The translations under genes and the position numbers were made by a program. DNA of 64,000 nt from Populus alba (Eukaryota > Streptophyta > Magnoliopsida > Malpighiales > Salicaceae): positions 2,361,001 to 2,425,000 of the forward strand of contig NC_133301.1 of the NCBI RefSeq assembly GCF_005239225.2, given 5' to 3'. Under the pieces are notes generated by a model that saw nothing but the letters and a program-made list of their open reading frames with translations, was not told the origin of the DNA and ran no database searches. Every line of letters begins with the position of its first letter. Position 1 is the first letter of the stretch. Positions 21,471 to 34,327 of the stretch are shown here, piece by piece.

Positions 21471-22337
21471 CAACGCCTAGACATTTTTTTACGTTGAAAT
21501 ATTTATTTTCAAATAAGATTGCTAAAAAATAATAGTTAATTTGTTTTCTCAAAAAATAGTTATTTTTTTACCCAACTTAAATAAAAAAAATAAGCTTAAT
21601 TAATAAAATAATCATAATGATATAACTATAGTTAACTAAATATAAAAATTATTACTAGCCGACACAATAACTAAAGCAATTGAGAAAAATAGAAAAGGGA
21701 TGAATGAATGAGATGTCGGAGATACTCTATTACAACATTCCTATAACTATTGAAAAGCTTTAGAAGAGATAGAATCCATAAATATTAAAAATAAAATATT
21801 ATTTTAATTAATATGAAAGTTAGAATCGTATATCTAAATTAATTTTATAAATTCTGAAATTAATAACTATATAAATCATCAATAATTATAAAATTTATAA
21901 AATTTAAATTGATAAACTTAAAAAAAAAATTAGAACTTAAATAATTAAGTTATTCTCAGAATTAAAAATAAAAATAATGGCATGTTTGTTTTTTTGGCTC
22001 GTGTAACACGCGCCAGACTAAAAAAGAGCATGCCAATGTGCGTATCGCACGGGACGGTAAAAAATAATTGCTGACAAGTAAAGCATATGCCACTTGTGCG
22101 TCCTCGCAATATTATTTTGGAAATTAAGTTTTCTACTGTGCTATTTTGAATATTTTTTCACCCACTTGCTATTTATTTTAAGAAAAAAAAAAAAAAAAAC
22201 TGGTGAGCTCATACCCAATTTGACAAATTGCACAATTTACGAGCCTTAAAGATCACCGCAGTCAAAGCCAAAAGAGACTCCTATAAATAAAATTTATTCG
22301 AATCAACGGGTTCCCTCTGATCCATTTGTGGTCGAAA

Positions 22338-22528
22338 TGCTGACTACGGTTATTTTTATTTGTTTTTGTATTTTAAATTTTTTTTTATTTTAAATTAATA
22401 TTTTTTTATTTTTTAGATTATTTTAATGCATTGACATTAAAAATAATTTTTAAAAATAAAAAATATTATTTTAATATATTTTTAAATAAAAATTACTTTA
22501 AAAAATAACGGTAATTATATTTTGGTAC
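22338..22528. mobile_element. AT-rich MITE copy
   Basis: It shares with the copy at 18549-18748 the internal words ATTATTTTAATGCATTGACA and AAAATAATTTTTAAAAATAA. It is bounded by TACGGTTATTTTT and AACGGTAATTATATTTTGG. Confidence 0.55.
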
Positions 22529-22929
22529 TGTGGTCCCTTGAATAGCAATACGTGTAAACTGGATTTGGTCTTGGTTCTCTATCGACTTCGTCCAACCGTA
22601 GAAGAAATGGGCAGTGGCCTAAACTTGGTCCAATCCAATTGGTCAGGAACCTGACCAATAGAGCATGGACTAATTCAAAGCCTGAGAGGTGGAGACCACA
22701 CGCATGAAAAAGTCTAAAGTCTTTAACTACGTTAGGTATTTTTCGTGGAATATTTTACCAAACCCTTTTGTTTTCAATTAATTCAGACTCCGCCCTGCGG
22801 GCAGTATTCAACTTAATAATAGTCGATATGCTCTGACAAGTATTTACAAGTACAACCCTATCTTCACAGTTTTTTTTTTTTGTTTTTTTTTTTAATTAAT
22901 AGCTTAGCATTAATGATTTCATGTCGGAA

Positions 22930-23140
22930 TTTGTTTGGTGAGCATTTACAGATTTTTTTTTTCAAAGCAATTACAGTTATTTTTTAAAATATTTTTTATT
23001 TAAAATAATATTTTTTTTGTTTTTAAAAAATTATTTTTGATATTAGTGTATTAAAATAATAATAAAATATTAAAATAATATTAATTTAAAAAAATTAAAT
23101 TTTTTAAAAATATAAAAACAATCAGGAAAATTCCTGTACA
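22930..23140. mobile_element. AT-rich MITE copy
   Basis: It begins TTTGTTTGGTGAGCATTTAC. Its interior, AAATTATTTTTGATATTAGT, is the reverse-type core of the same MITE group. It ends near ATCAGGAAAATTCCTG, a small palindrome. Confidence 0.5.
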
Positions 23141-23299
23141 ATCCATTCATAATTACAGCGTTTGCTTGAGCAGTGTATTCCATTTAAAAGAAAAGGAAGC
23201 ACACCAGTCATGCATTAACAACACTTTAAGTGTTACCACGTTCCGCACATTGGATCAAGTCCTTTGTATCACTCATGGAATATTAATGATGGTTTCATT

Positions 23300-24400
23300 T
23301 CAGTCCTTTAAGTTTTGTGGATTAATCTTATTGACTTGAGTTAGTTTTTTTATTTTATTTTTAATTAATTTTTTTTTCAACTTTATCTTTTAATATTAAG
23401 TTAATTAGGAATTGGCTTTCATAATTATTTTTTTATTTATTTTTTATGAGGTTATCACGATTTCTTTATCTGGATCGCGAGTTTTGCTAGTTAGCCAAGT
23501 TGATTCGGGTTTTTGTGTTATTTTTTTAATTTCATCATTGAACATTAGATTGATTTGAAATTGAACTTATAGTTTTTCTCGATTTGTTTTATATAGAGTT
23601 ATTTTGGTTTCCTGACTCGAGTTCGACAAGTTAATCCAAATTAAATTGGGTTATTTTTTTTTTTTAATTTAACCCTTCAATATTGGTTGATTGAGAATTG
23701 AATTTCATAATTTTTTTATTTACTTTCTATGAGGGGTTATTACAATCTTATGACCCGGGTCACAAGTTAGCTCGGTTGACACAGGTTTTTTTATTCTTTT
23801 TTAGTTGATTTATTTTAATTTCATCCATAATATTGGGTTGATTGAGAATTAACTTTCATAATTTTTTTGGTTTGCATTCTACAAGGTTATCAATCTCGTG
23901 TCCCGGGTCATGTGTTTGGATAGTTGACTCGAGTTTTTTTTTTGTTTTTTTTAATTGATTTTTTTATAAATAATTTCATCATTTAAATTTAGGTTGATTG
24001 AGAATTGAACCTCATGATTTTATTTTAACTTGTTTTCTATAAGGTTATCCTAGTCTCATAATCCAAGTTTAGCAGCTTAACCCAAGTTGACTTTATTCAT
24101 TTTTTCAGTTAAATTTTATTTTCAATTTTATTCTTCAACATTAGATTCACTAGAAGTTTGATTTAATATTTTTTTAAAATTTATTTTCTATAGAATTATC
24201 AGGATTTTATGATTTGGGTAGCAACTTTGATAGATTAGTTCGAGTTGGTCCAAGTCAATATAATATATTATTGTTTTAATATTTAAATAAATATATCCTT
24301 TTGATTTTTGTTTTAGTTAATTATATTTTTATCGATCATTTGAGTTGTTTTTTAACTTATCAAGTTAACAAAATCATATCAAATCAATCCTTAAAATCAT
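23300..24400. repeat. Degenerate tandem array, period about 150 bp, six or seven units
   Basis: Each unit contains, in order, TTGATTGAGAATTGAA-like, TTTCTATGAGGTTATC-like, GACCCGGGTCA-like and GAGTTGACTCGGGTT-like words followed by a poly-T/TTAATT stretch. The GGTTATC word recurs near 23450, 23598, 23737, 23886, 24044 and 24196 (spacing 139-158). Units are strongly diverged, so the array is old. It ends with the same module as 20990-21470. Confidence 0.75.
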
Positions 24401-24979
24401 ATCAAATCAATCTTTGTATGGTTTTAATTTTATTTTTTTTGTTTAAAAAATACATAAATAAAATACATCCAAATTTTTTTTATCCGACCCTCGACATAAT
24501 ACATGGGAAATGATCTTGCTCTATTCTAAAAGGAAAAGTTATTGTGTGATTATGAATTAATGGACCCGGTTACATCCTCCCTCTCCCTTGTACAAAATGG
24601 TCCCGCCTTTCCCGGCCCGTAACAAAGCTTTTCTAATGTTTCCATGACCTTCGTCTTTAATGAGTTTGGCAGCATTAAATTTGCATCAACCTAGTAGCAG
24701 GATAACAAAAGTCATGACAAAGAAAGCTTCGAATCCCAATTAAAAGTGCCCATCCAAGATTTAATATGGCAAGTAGTTTTGATTTTTTTTTTTAATTAAC
24801 ATGGATATTTAGATTAATTTATATATATCTCAAATAATTTTATAAATTTTTATATCATAAAAAAGATGAAGATATATAATTGCACCGTTATCAATAAATA
24901 ATATAAGCAGCCCCATTAATATAAATTAATATCAAAACACTCAACTTTGAAAATAGAAAAACTTTGGATACTTTGAAAG

Positions 24980-25185
24980 TATTTGGAAGTATAATAATAG
25001 TTGTTTTTTAAAATATTTTTTTATTAAAAAATATATTAGAATAATATTTTTTATTTTTTTAAAATTATTTTTGATATCAGCACATAAAAAAATAAAAAAA
25101 AACACAAAAAAATATTAATTTAAAACAAAAAAATATTTTTTTAAAAAATATATTTTTAAAACGCAAATACAAATATACCTTTAAT
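24980..25185. mobile_element. AT-rich MITE copy
   Basis: Same group: TTTGAAAGTATTTGGAAGTA at the left, core AAATTATTTTTGATATCAGC, right end AAAACGCAAATACAAATATA. Confidence 0.55.
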
Positions 25186-25603
25186 GCATCATTACCTATC
25201 ATAAATAAATACAATTCTCCAAACAAGATTATAATCTTTGCTAACTTTTTGCTGAGAAAACATTACGTACGTGCATCCAAGAAGTGGAATGAAGACATGG
25301 TTTCCTTCTAAATCAACCATTCGAAGTCCCACCTCCCTTCATTTGGTTTGAAGCAAAATCTTGCTCAGTCCTCCCACAATTAAGCTCGAAACTATACAAT
25401 TAAGCCATCGATAGAGTCACACACTTGCATTATTAGATGGCATTTATTTACATACAAGCTCGCTTTTCCTCGACTCAAAGCAGGACTTATCATGCCTGCT
25501 TCATTTTCTGTCCTAATAAAAACTCAAAAAAATTTCTAAAACTCACAGTTTTTCTCCCACCATTAGAGTAATGAAACCCCATTTGGTACAAAACTTAAAT
25601 TAC

Positions 25604-26091
25604 GGTTATATTTGTTTTCTGAAAAATAACTTTTTAAAAATAATTTTTTAAATTTTTCTATGTTTGTTTGCTATTATACAAATTAGTTAACAGAAAACAC
25701 TTTCTAGTCAAAGAAAAATTTAGCTTGGTTTCCAGGAAAGTATTTTCCTGAAAAATTATATTATTTTGATTTGATTTCTATTAGTTTGATTATTATTTAT
25801 TTTATTTGAAATAATTTATGAAATTATATATATTTTTTAATTTCATTCTCATTCAACTTTTCAATTTATAAGATTTGTTCCTCATTATTTTAATAAACTT
25901 GCAAAAAATAAAACATTAATAAGTTATTTTTCAACTCATTTTCCATGACATAACCAAACACTGGAAAGTGTTTTCCTACTTATTTTTTATTATACAACCA
26001 AACATAAAAAAATAATTTACTTTTTCATAATTCACTTTCCTGGAATTCATTTTTTTTTAAAAAAACTATTTTTCAGTAAACAAACGGGGCT
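25604..26091. mobile_element. MITE-like element related to 13906-14733
   Basis: Inverted ends: left TTTGTTTTCTGAAAAATAAC against the complement of the right end, TTTGTTTACTGAAAAATAGT. The interior has CCAAACACTGGAAAGTGTTT and CAGGAAAGTATTTTCCTG-type palindromes, as in the first element. No coding capacity. Confidence 0.65.
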
Positions 26092-27297
26092 AAAAGTTGA
26101 ACGAGTTAATCTAAGTAAATAAAAGTAATATTATTTAAAAAAATAAAAAAACATTGATTTTTTTAATAAAAAAAGTCTCAATTCGACTTGATAGACCAGA
26201 TTAAATTTAATGACTTTACCTGCAATATATTTTGATTAAATAGATTTTTAGCACTATTTCTTTTCTCTTTGTATATATAAATATAAACCCGCACAATCTC
26301 AAAAAGACTTTTAATGTCTTTTTCTTCCTTTGTTTAGAAAAAAAACATGTGTTATTAGATACCAAAACATAACTTTTTATTTCCAATTTTAGAAGAAAAA
26401 GATCTGTTACTCTGTTTAAACTTCCAATCAATAAATAAATCCTTTTTTTTGTTTTAAAGTAGAATTGTAATTAAAGGGAAAGGTGAGGGTTTATTAGGAA
26501 AGAAAGGAGGCTTTTCGTGTTCATTTCATTTTTTGAAGCAAAGGGTCGGTCACACTTGACTAAACACGCGCACGTCACACTAGTTTTGCAAGGATAGCCA
26601 GCACCGCACACGATGCTGCCTCACGTGATGAGTAGAATATTATTTTTTTGGAACCGTTATTTCCCCCAAAACAAGCGTTTTTCCTATTTTATTTCCGAAT
26701 CTAAGGACTTGATTGAAACTTCCAATTTTATTTTCACTTTCCTTATCCCCTTCTCCAAACAAAAATTGCCCTCGAAAATGGGCCTTTTTGCATTGAAATT
26801 AATTTAATGGTATCGTGGTAAAAATAATTATTTGATCAATTAATTAATTTTTTTTTGCCTAAGAATGATAAGAAAATAACTTTTTAGCTATAAAAAAATA
26901 ATTATATTTGATTAATGCAAGTGTCGATCAGCTTGAAAATAATTAATGCTCACAGATTTAGCATTTCTTTTATTTTATTTTTTATATGAAGAACCCTACA
27001 ACAAGTGATTAATCCTATTATTAAATACTATAAAGTAAAAACAATAAAAAAAATAAAAAATATTAGTAAAAATAAAAAAATATTACAGAAATGTAGTCAA
27101 ACGAAAAAAGCCCAAGCCCACAATCCATACATCGGGTAGAAGCGCACACTCGAAGATTGCCACCTCTATCTTCTCTACATCAACAACCCCAAACCCTCAC
27201 CTTCTCCATCTCCACACCACCATTCTCTCCCCTGCCACACCTTTCCTCCCAAATCTCTCCACCGCCGTCCCACGGCAGCTTCACTAAATCAGCCAAA

Positions 27298-28347
27298 ATG
27301 GGCAAGGGTGGATCCCTGAGTGACAGTGTTCTGAAAAAGATCTTGCTTTCCTACACCTATGTAGCCATCTGGATCTTCCTCTCCTTCACTGTTATTGTTT
27401 ACAACAAATACATCCTTGACAAAAAGATGTATAATTGGCCATTCCCAATTTCTCTAACCATGATCCACATGTCTTTTTGTGCCACTCTTGCTATCCTTCT
27501 CATTAAAGTTTTCAAATTTGTTGAACCTGTCTCTATGTCAAGAGATGTTTATCTCAAATCTGTTGTCCCCATCGGTGCTCTATATTCTCTCAGTCTTTGG
27601 CTTTCTAACTCTGCTTATATTTACTTATCTGTTTCTTTCATTCAGATGTTAAAAGCCCTGATGCCTGTTGCTGTTTATTCTATTGGGGTTTTGCTCAAAA
27701 AAGAGAACTTTAAGAGTAATACCATGGCTAATATGTTGTCAATCTCTTTTGGGGTTGGGATTGCTGCTTATGGTGAGGCAAGATTTGATACTTGGGGGGT
27801 TATTCTTCAACTTGGTGCTGTAGCTTTTGAGGCTACAAGATTGGTAATGATTCAAATCTTGCTTACATCTAAAGGAATCACATTGAATCCAATTACTTCT
27901 CTTTACTATGTAGCGCCTTGTTGTTTGGCTTTCTTGTTTATCCCATGGATTTTCGTGGAATATCCTGTTTTGAAGGAGACTTCAAGTTTTCATTTTGATT
28001 TTGTCATCTTTGGGACCAATTCTTTGTGTGCTTTTGCCTTGAATCTCGCCGTGTTCTTGCTTGTGGGAAAGACTTCGGCGTTGACCATGAACGTGGCTGG
28101 TGTGGTTAAGGATTGGTTGTTGATCGCCTTCTCTTGGTCCGTTATTAAGGATACTGTGACCCCCATCAATTTGTTTGGCTACGGGCTTGCGTTCTTGGGC
28201 GTCGCATACTACAATCACGCTAAGCTGCAGGCTATGAAGGCAAAAGATGCACAGAAGAAGGCTCAGGAGGCTGATGAGGAGGCTGGAAGGTTGTTGGAGG
28301 AGAGGGAAGTTGAGGGAAATGTGAAGAGAATTGAATCGGAAGACTAA
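27298..28347 (+). CDS. Probable sugar-phosphate/phosphate translocator (TPT/NST family)
   Basis: Single exon, 349 residues, ending with TAA. The open frame extends upstream to 27157 without ATG, so the ATG at 27298 ([19 protein letters not shown]) is the likely start. About ten hydrophobic helices are visible, beginning with [20 protein letters not shown]. Family marks include [36 protein letters not shown] and [12 protein letters not shown]. The last carries the Lys-Asp pair that names the KD group of plant translocator homologues. The C-terminus is a charged tail ([18 protein letters not shown]). Relatives are antiporters in Golgi or other endomembranes, with substrate unknown for this group. 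It is intact and its codon use resembles the other genes. Confidence 0.93.
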   Translation: MGKGGSLSDSVLKKILLSYTYVAIWIFLSFTVIVYNKYILDKKMYNWPFPISLTMIHMSFCATLAILLIKVFKFVEPVSMSRDVYLKSVVPIGALYSLSLWLSNSAYIYLSVSFIQMLKALMPVAVYSIGVLLKKENFKSNTMANMLSISFGVGIAAYGEARFDTWGVILQLGAVAFEATRLVMIQILLTSKGITLNPITSLYYVAPCCLAFLFIPWIFVEYPVLKETSSFHFDFVIFGTNSLCAFALNLAVFLLVGKTSALTMNVAGVVKDWLLIAFSWSVIKDTVTPINLFGYGLAFLGVAYYNHAKLQAMKAKDAQKKAQEADEEAGRLLEEREVEGNVKRIESED

Positions 28348-31300
28348 CTTTTCATTATAAAGAGTTTATTTAGTTATAAGGATTGGATGAAGAGAGTATG
28401 AAAATAAGAGCAGAAGGGAGAAATGGACTACAAAGGATTGGTGTTGAAACGAAGGGAGTTTTATGCTTCTGTTTGCCTTTGGTCATTCGGTATGTTGGTT
28501 TTAGGTTTATGTTTGTCATATGCTAGTTATGAGTCTTAGTCAGTTAAATGTTAGGGATTTGAGATCTGCATTTGCTGGCTTTGCCGAATTACATCTCTCA
28601 ACAGAGGATGAATCTCAAATGCCTGTATTTTAATTTTTGTTTTTTTTACCTTCTGATCATTTATATTACTGGTGCCGATGTAGGAACATCTTTTATTGAT
28701 GAAGTGTTTTTAGTTCTTATTTATTCTTAGTACTTTCTTCTTATGGATTTTTTTTTCTTTTCTCGACACAATGCTATTGTGGAGATGCTATGTTTACATC
28801 ACAGGTGGATCCTATTGTGGTTTGAATCACACTTTGCTTTCTTTTTTGATGCATTGTGCATTGATCTGTGCAATTTTGCCAGTTGAAGCTGTGCATCTTC
28901 GGGGATGCGAAAATGCAATCTTTGTGAACTGTGGAGTTATTTACTAATCAATATAGATAAATCACTGTTTTTGCTAGGAAACCATTAATTTATCTGAAGT
29001 CAATTGCATGTGGATCAACCTTATTTACTGCCAACAATGGGAAAATGCCTTTGGTCTGCAATTAGATGTGGTGGAGGCTGGCCACCCTGATTCTTGCTGC
29101 CAGCTGTTCTTGCACACAGGTTAGATTGGCCCAGCTTGGGCATATATGGCCCTAGGTTACCACGAGCCAAGTTGAGCCAATGCTGATCCCTCTAATTCCG
29201 GCGAGGTTAGATCGGCAATCACTTGTCTTGCCACGTCATGTCGAAATCATCGATTCAAAATGGAAACTCTAACCATAGTAAATGGCATTGTTGTTCAGTA
29301 TGAACTAAGAATTTATCTATGATGAAAGTCAAAAGTCCTTCTAAGAAAACGACAGTGAAAGAATTCACCCAGAACGAGGAACACGGAAATCAGACTTTGT
29401 TTGTCAAATGCAATTTTCTTGCATTTGGACATAGGGGGCTCTGGCGAGGACTGTGCTTTGGCAATTGTCATGTCGTCAGATGAGTGTTCCCCATCTCCTG
29501 GAACTTGGTAGCCCTGGTAAAACCCCAAGCTCATCGCAAGGTCTGACATGTGCTGGATCAGATCTGCATCTTTCTGATCTTAAGTTGCTTCGATTATGGA
29601 ATTTGAAAGCATTTTTATATCTTCGATGAACCATCTGCTACGCATAATAAAGAAATGGATTTGACAAAGTGAATTGTACACATTCCAATCCATAAACCTG
29701 AACCTTCCAGCTCACGGGGCCTCTACTTGTGTCCTTAACAGCTAGACTAATGCCTCTGTAGCTTGGTTAGTGCAAGGGAATAGTCAAGGTCATCGATGTT
29801 CTAGGGCAATGCATGAATCGTGAAGCCAGTGACATAGGAGCTCGTCAATGAGGCAAGAACTCCCCAGCAATGTAAATTTTCGAAGCAATTTCTGTACCCT
29901 TTTCCATAAAGAGCCTGTATGTCATGATGCTTTGGTCAATTGACTCATGGAAAAGCGTAGGATTGTTCAATCACTTTTCTCTGCCTTTTATAAAAAAAAA
30001 ACATGTACAAAAACAAACCACTCATGTCGTTTGGTTTTGTCCTTGGAAGAACATGGGGAGGAATACTGTAACAAAAGGCAGTAAAATTGAGAAGATGACA
30101 GCGCCGGTGAAAAAACAACTTCAGTCGTCCACGGCAATGAGACATGTCCTTCCTTTCTTTTGCTTGACTTTGCTCGCCGGCATTGCTTGAGTGTTTTCCG
30201 GTTCTATTTATTGATATTATCCTTTGATTATTAACTAGTGCAAAGACCACTTCCTAGGGGGATTTGAAGATAAAGAGCCTTCCTTCAAGTCTTGACTAAA
30301 TCATACCCACTGCTTTGCCAACAGATCTGGGAATTTGAGAGTTAACGTTTCTGTATCCCGATTAGGAAGTTCAAGTTTTGTACCTGCCTTCCGCGTTGGG
30401 GCGGTTTTATGTTTAAATAAAGCAGCTATAATTTTTAAAATATTATTTTCATAATTTATTTTTATGGAACATATGTTTAAAAAGTTTTTAAAAAAAATGT
30501 TATAAACGCATGCGGCCTAAATAGTAAAGGTAGTAAAAGATAACAAATAATAAATTTGTATTTTTTTTTAAATTTGAGTTAAATAAAAAAAATAGATTAC
30601 CAATAAAAATTATTTTTTTATTGAATTGAGAGACATAAAAAGCATTGAAAAAATAATAATAATAATAATTCGAATATTGTGGATTAACTTGTTAAGCCTG
30701 CCATTTGACAAATGAACTTAATTGGACTCAATAATTTATTTTTTTAATTTTTTAAACCAAATATAAAATAACAAAAAAAAACAAGAGGCACAATTATGTA
30801 GGCCTCAACATATATAAAAAAAAAAAAAAACAGCACAACCCCTATGTGTGGGTCTGTCTTTTTTTATATTTCTTAAAGGGGCACCCCATTGCCCAAAAAT
30901 CAAGCATTTGGTTTTTTATATTTAAAAAGCTTGTTTTTCAATCTATTTTGACTAAAAGCATATATTAGACACCCTAAAAATCTTGATAAATTTATCTATG
31001 ATTTTTAATAATAAATAAATAAATGACTAAAAGAACTTGAAATCAATCCGAACCTAAAATTCTTCTCGCAATTAGATCTACCTCATCAAGAAAGTTGAAG
31101 GAAAAAAAATTAAGATGAAACTTTTCTCATTAAATAAAATTTATTAACATCAATATTGACCATTTTTATGGTCGGAATAGTTGAGAATAACTATTTTTTC
31201 TTTACACTAGAATGCGGCAAGCCTTTTTCTCCTCTCACAAAAAAGAAGAAGAAATGACTAAAAAATAAAATAAAATTTGGTATTAAAATTGAATTTGGAA

Positions 31301-33049
31301 CAATTAAAGGGACCGGCCATCCAATAAAAACAATGAAGGACTAAAATAAACTTTTTAAATAAAATTCAAAATCACCATCTATTTTAAATATTATTTTTAC
31401 TTTGATTCTCTATGTAATTGAATGTGAATATAGGCTCAAAAGAACTCAAAAAAAAAAAAAAAATTAGTATCAAACTAAAAATTTTAAATGAAAAACACTA
31501 CTCCAATTTACTATGATTTATAAGAAAGCGAACAATAAAAAAACGCTATAGTGGTTTCTCTCCTCGGTTTAGTTTTTTTTAATATTATTTTAATTCACAA
31601 TTTACGATGCTATTTCGACTTAGCTTCTTTTAATATATATATATATATATGCTTAGAGTCCACTTAAAACATACATGTTTGCACCACTTAGAGAGATTTC
31701 TATATTTTCTAAGATGTTTTTTTTATATATTTTATTTTTTTAAAATAGTAAGTTGTGTATTATACTATTTTAAACTAACATATTTTAATAATTACATGTA
31801 ATAAATATCTTCAAAAAATCATTATATGGATATTGAATTAGAGAACTGAATGGAGTTTTCCTATCTATATTTCAACAGGAGTGCACCTAATCAAATAGTT
31901 TTGATGTGTCATATTAAAAAAAAAAAATTAAAAATTATTTTTATATATCAAACACATTAATTTCACTATTAGTTTGTCCAATTATAGACGGCCCTATCTC
32001 AACCAAGATCAACAATTTAATTTTTTTTAACGAAATTTCAGAATTTCTGCTAGTTTTTGCAATATTTTGCCCTAGACAGTCTGTTGTGGTGTCTGGTGTT
32101 CAAAGTTTCTTCTATGAGAAAAGAGGACACCCCTTTGCTGTTCCTGAAAACCAGAGATGCCATTTACAGTCAACTAGAAGCACATGGGAAAAGGGATTCT
32201 CAAAGAAAAATACATGGGGATTTCAAGGTTTATCATTCTTGTCTTGGACTCATGGGCTGTAACCATTTTTACTCAGTGAAATTGATAATCCTAGCATCTA
32301 ATCTCTCTCAACTCATATATATGAAAATGGAATTTTCAAAGGTGAAGACCATTAACAATTTTAAATCTAATATGTGAAATAATGATGACAGTGATGAACC
32401 CTTTGGATCAAAATGTCTCACTCTCTAGCTGATCTGCTGCAATCGTGGCGCCAGAGGGGCAATAACTTGGTGTCATAATCGGAAGTGAACTCTTGCCGGC
32501 TGCATTTCCCCCCGGAAGCTGCGAAATAGAAGTACCTCCATTGTATTTGCTGCCGGCTGATTCATAGAAGTACCTCCATGTACAGCTCATGGAAAATTCT
32601 TACGTTTCCAGCTCATGGAATCCAAGTTTATTCGAACAACCCATATCGGCTGAGAAGTTTTTTTTGACCGGCGAAAGACGTCAAGGAGTCCTCGTTATAA
32701 GAGTATTGGTTGATCGATTTTTCCTGTGGATTTGCCCGTTGGATCGAGCAAGAAGTCCACAAGAGGGTCCCAATAACGCCTTAGGAAACTGATTTATGTA
32801 TGTTTTTCCCTGCTTTTAGAATTTTGACCATGTGTTTTTGGCTTTTGAATATCCACCCCTTGCGATTCGATGTCCCCCGGGATCGCTTACAACTATACAA
32901 GGGCCACCAATTTTGCCAATTGCAGGCTATACAAAGACCAGTGCCAATATTATTAATCGACCACAGATGTGGATTGATTAGCATGCTGTAATGACATTAC
33001 ATTGTCCTATGATATGAACATGGAAGAATTGTTTCTTCAGAAATAATGT
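28348..33049. other. Intergenic DNA after the translocator
   Basis: The 3' UTR probably occupies 28348-28700. No further gene is supported. A minus-strand open frame at 29313-29549 and several short frames at 32408-32990 have no recognisable domain. The 30.4-32.0 kb part is AT-rich repeat debris with a TA run near 31634. Confidence 0.5.
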
Positions 33050-33930
33050 CCAGGTATCTTCTTCATCCCGTTCATGCCCATTGCCTCTCTAATCCTAGTT
33101 TTCTTTTCCCAATCGTACATTTTTTTATCAACATCACCACACTTGGCAAACATGTCAATCAACGCTTTACTAAGCTCAGCACTCTTCTGTACCCTACCCT
33201 TTCACCGTAAGACTCCTCTCACTTCCCTAACTCGAGCACACCTAAACCCATACACGCACTCAAACTGAAACCATTATGATCTCATCAGGACAAACACCCT
33301 CGATTTGCAATTCCCTAAACAAACTAATCGCATCACTAGACCTCCTCACCTGCACGTACCCACCAATCATCGCACTCCACGAAACGGAATCCAACTTGCA
33401 CATTTCATCGAGCACCTTTCGTGGAAACTCAACCCCTCCTTCCTCTCCACAACAACATGTACGCACCAAAGTATTTTGCACATTAACTTCATCACCAAAC
33501 CTAAATCTCAGCCCATGAACCGATTTACCCAAGTTCAAGTCCCCAATACGATTACAAGCCTTAAGAACAAAAGGGTAAGTGAATTTGTTAGGGGCAATTT
33601 TTTCTTTCAAGCATGACATTATTATACAAATCAATAGCTTTAGCCTTTAAACCACTAGTTTGGGCATATGCCCTGATGGTAGTATTGTATAAAAATATAT
33701 CATATTGACTGGTATCGGATTCGGTGAGAATAGAAAAAAATAGCATAGCTCATGGCTTGAAGATCAGAGGATGTGGCAGTGAATTTGGTGAGGACAAATG
33801 GGTTGTTTTGGAGACCTGATTTGAGAATGTGAGTGTGGATTTGGGTTAGTTATGAGAAACTTTTGCAGGCTCTGCCCCGCCATTCTTGTGTTTCCGGCAG
33901 CCTTGGTGGTTGGTGGTGCTGGTTGTTGTA
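33050..33930 (-). pseudogene. E-class PPR protein, broken and internally deleted
   Basis: On the minus strand the translation reads like a PLS/E-type pentatricopeptide protein: HILKSGLQNNPFVLTKFTAT, YNTTIRAYAQTSG, NKFTYPFVLKAC, SVSWSAMIGGYVQV, ELSKALIDMFAKCGDVDK. It then passes abruptly to an E-motif (YDWEKKTRIREAM, GMKKIPG). Frame breaks occur in the A-run complementary to 33598-33603 and near 33262 (one base lost, giving TGA). The repeats that should lie between FAKCGDVD and the E-motif are missing (near 33120). Intact relatives act in organelle RNA editing or splicing. This one cannot. Confidence 0.85.
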
Positions 33931-34327
33931 TGGATTAGCAGTGATTTAACACTTTTGGACTTTGGTGTTTTGGATTTGCATTTGAAAGGAAAAAGGGCTC
34001 GTAAATTGCTTCGAAGGGTTAAATAGATGGGGTAAAGTATATTTTAGTCCTTATAAATTCATAAAGATCTCACTTTAACCTATATACAATTAAACAATTT
34101 TCAACGTTAACAATATAGCTTATAAACATTAATTAAGAGAACTTCAAGAGAAATTGAGGGTTAACATTGATAAACTGGAAACCATGCATACGGCTGAAGT
34201 TGAGCATCTCGGAATCTACAGGGATTGGAATGTAGTTTGGGATTTGACTGTTGTGTACTCATATATAAATAAATAATTTAATGACAAAAATTAATTTCTT
34301 ATAAATAATTTCTTCCTGCTGTAGCAG
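33931..34327. other. Spacer between PPR and AFG1 relics
   Basis: A stretch at 34141-34275 is open on the plus strand (with KLRVNIDKLETMHTAEVEHL). It might be part of the neighbouring relic but is not recognised. Confidence 0.35.

Larger units (their letters stand above)
20869..27297. other. Long gene-free, AT-rich, repeat-filled interval
   Basis: About 6.4 kb without a supported gene. It is made largely of degenerate tandem repeats and MITEs, listed separately. The last ~150 bases before 27298 are the presumed leader of the translocator gene. Confidence 0.7.

Noticed and set aside
27157..27297. N-terminal extension of the translocator frame ([11 protein letters not shown]...)
   Set aside because: It has no ATG, is rich in Pro/Ser/His as untranslated CT-rich leaders are, and relatives start at MGKG.
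29313..29549. Minus-strand frame of 78 codons (MSDLAMSLGFYQGYQVPGDG...)
   Set aside because: Somewhat gene-like composition, but no domain, partner exon or promoter was found.
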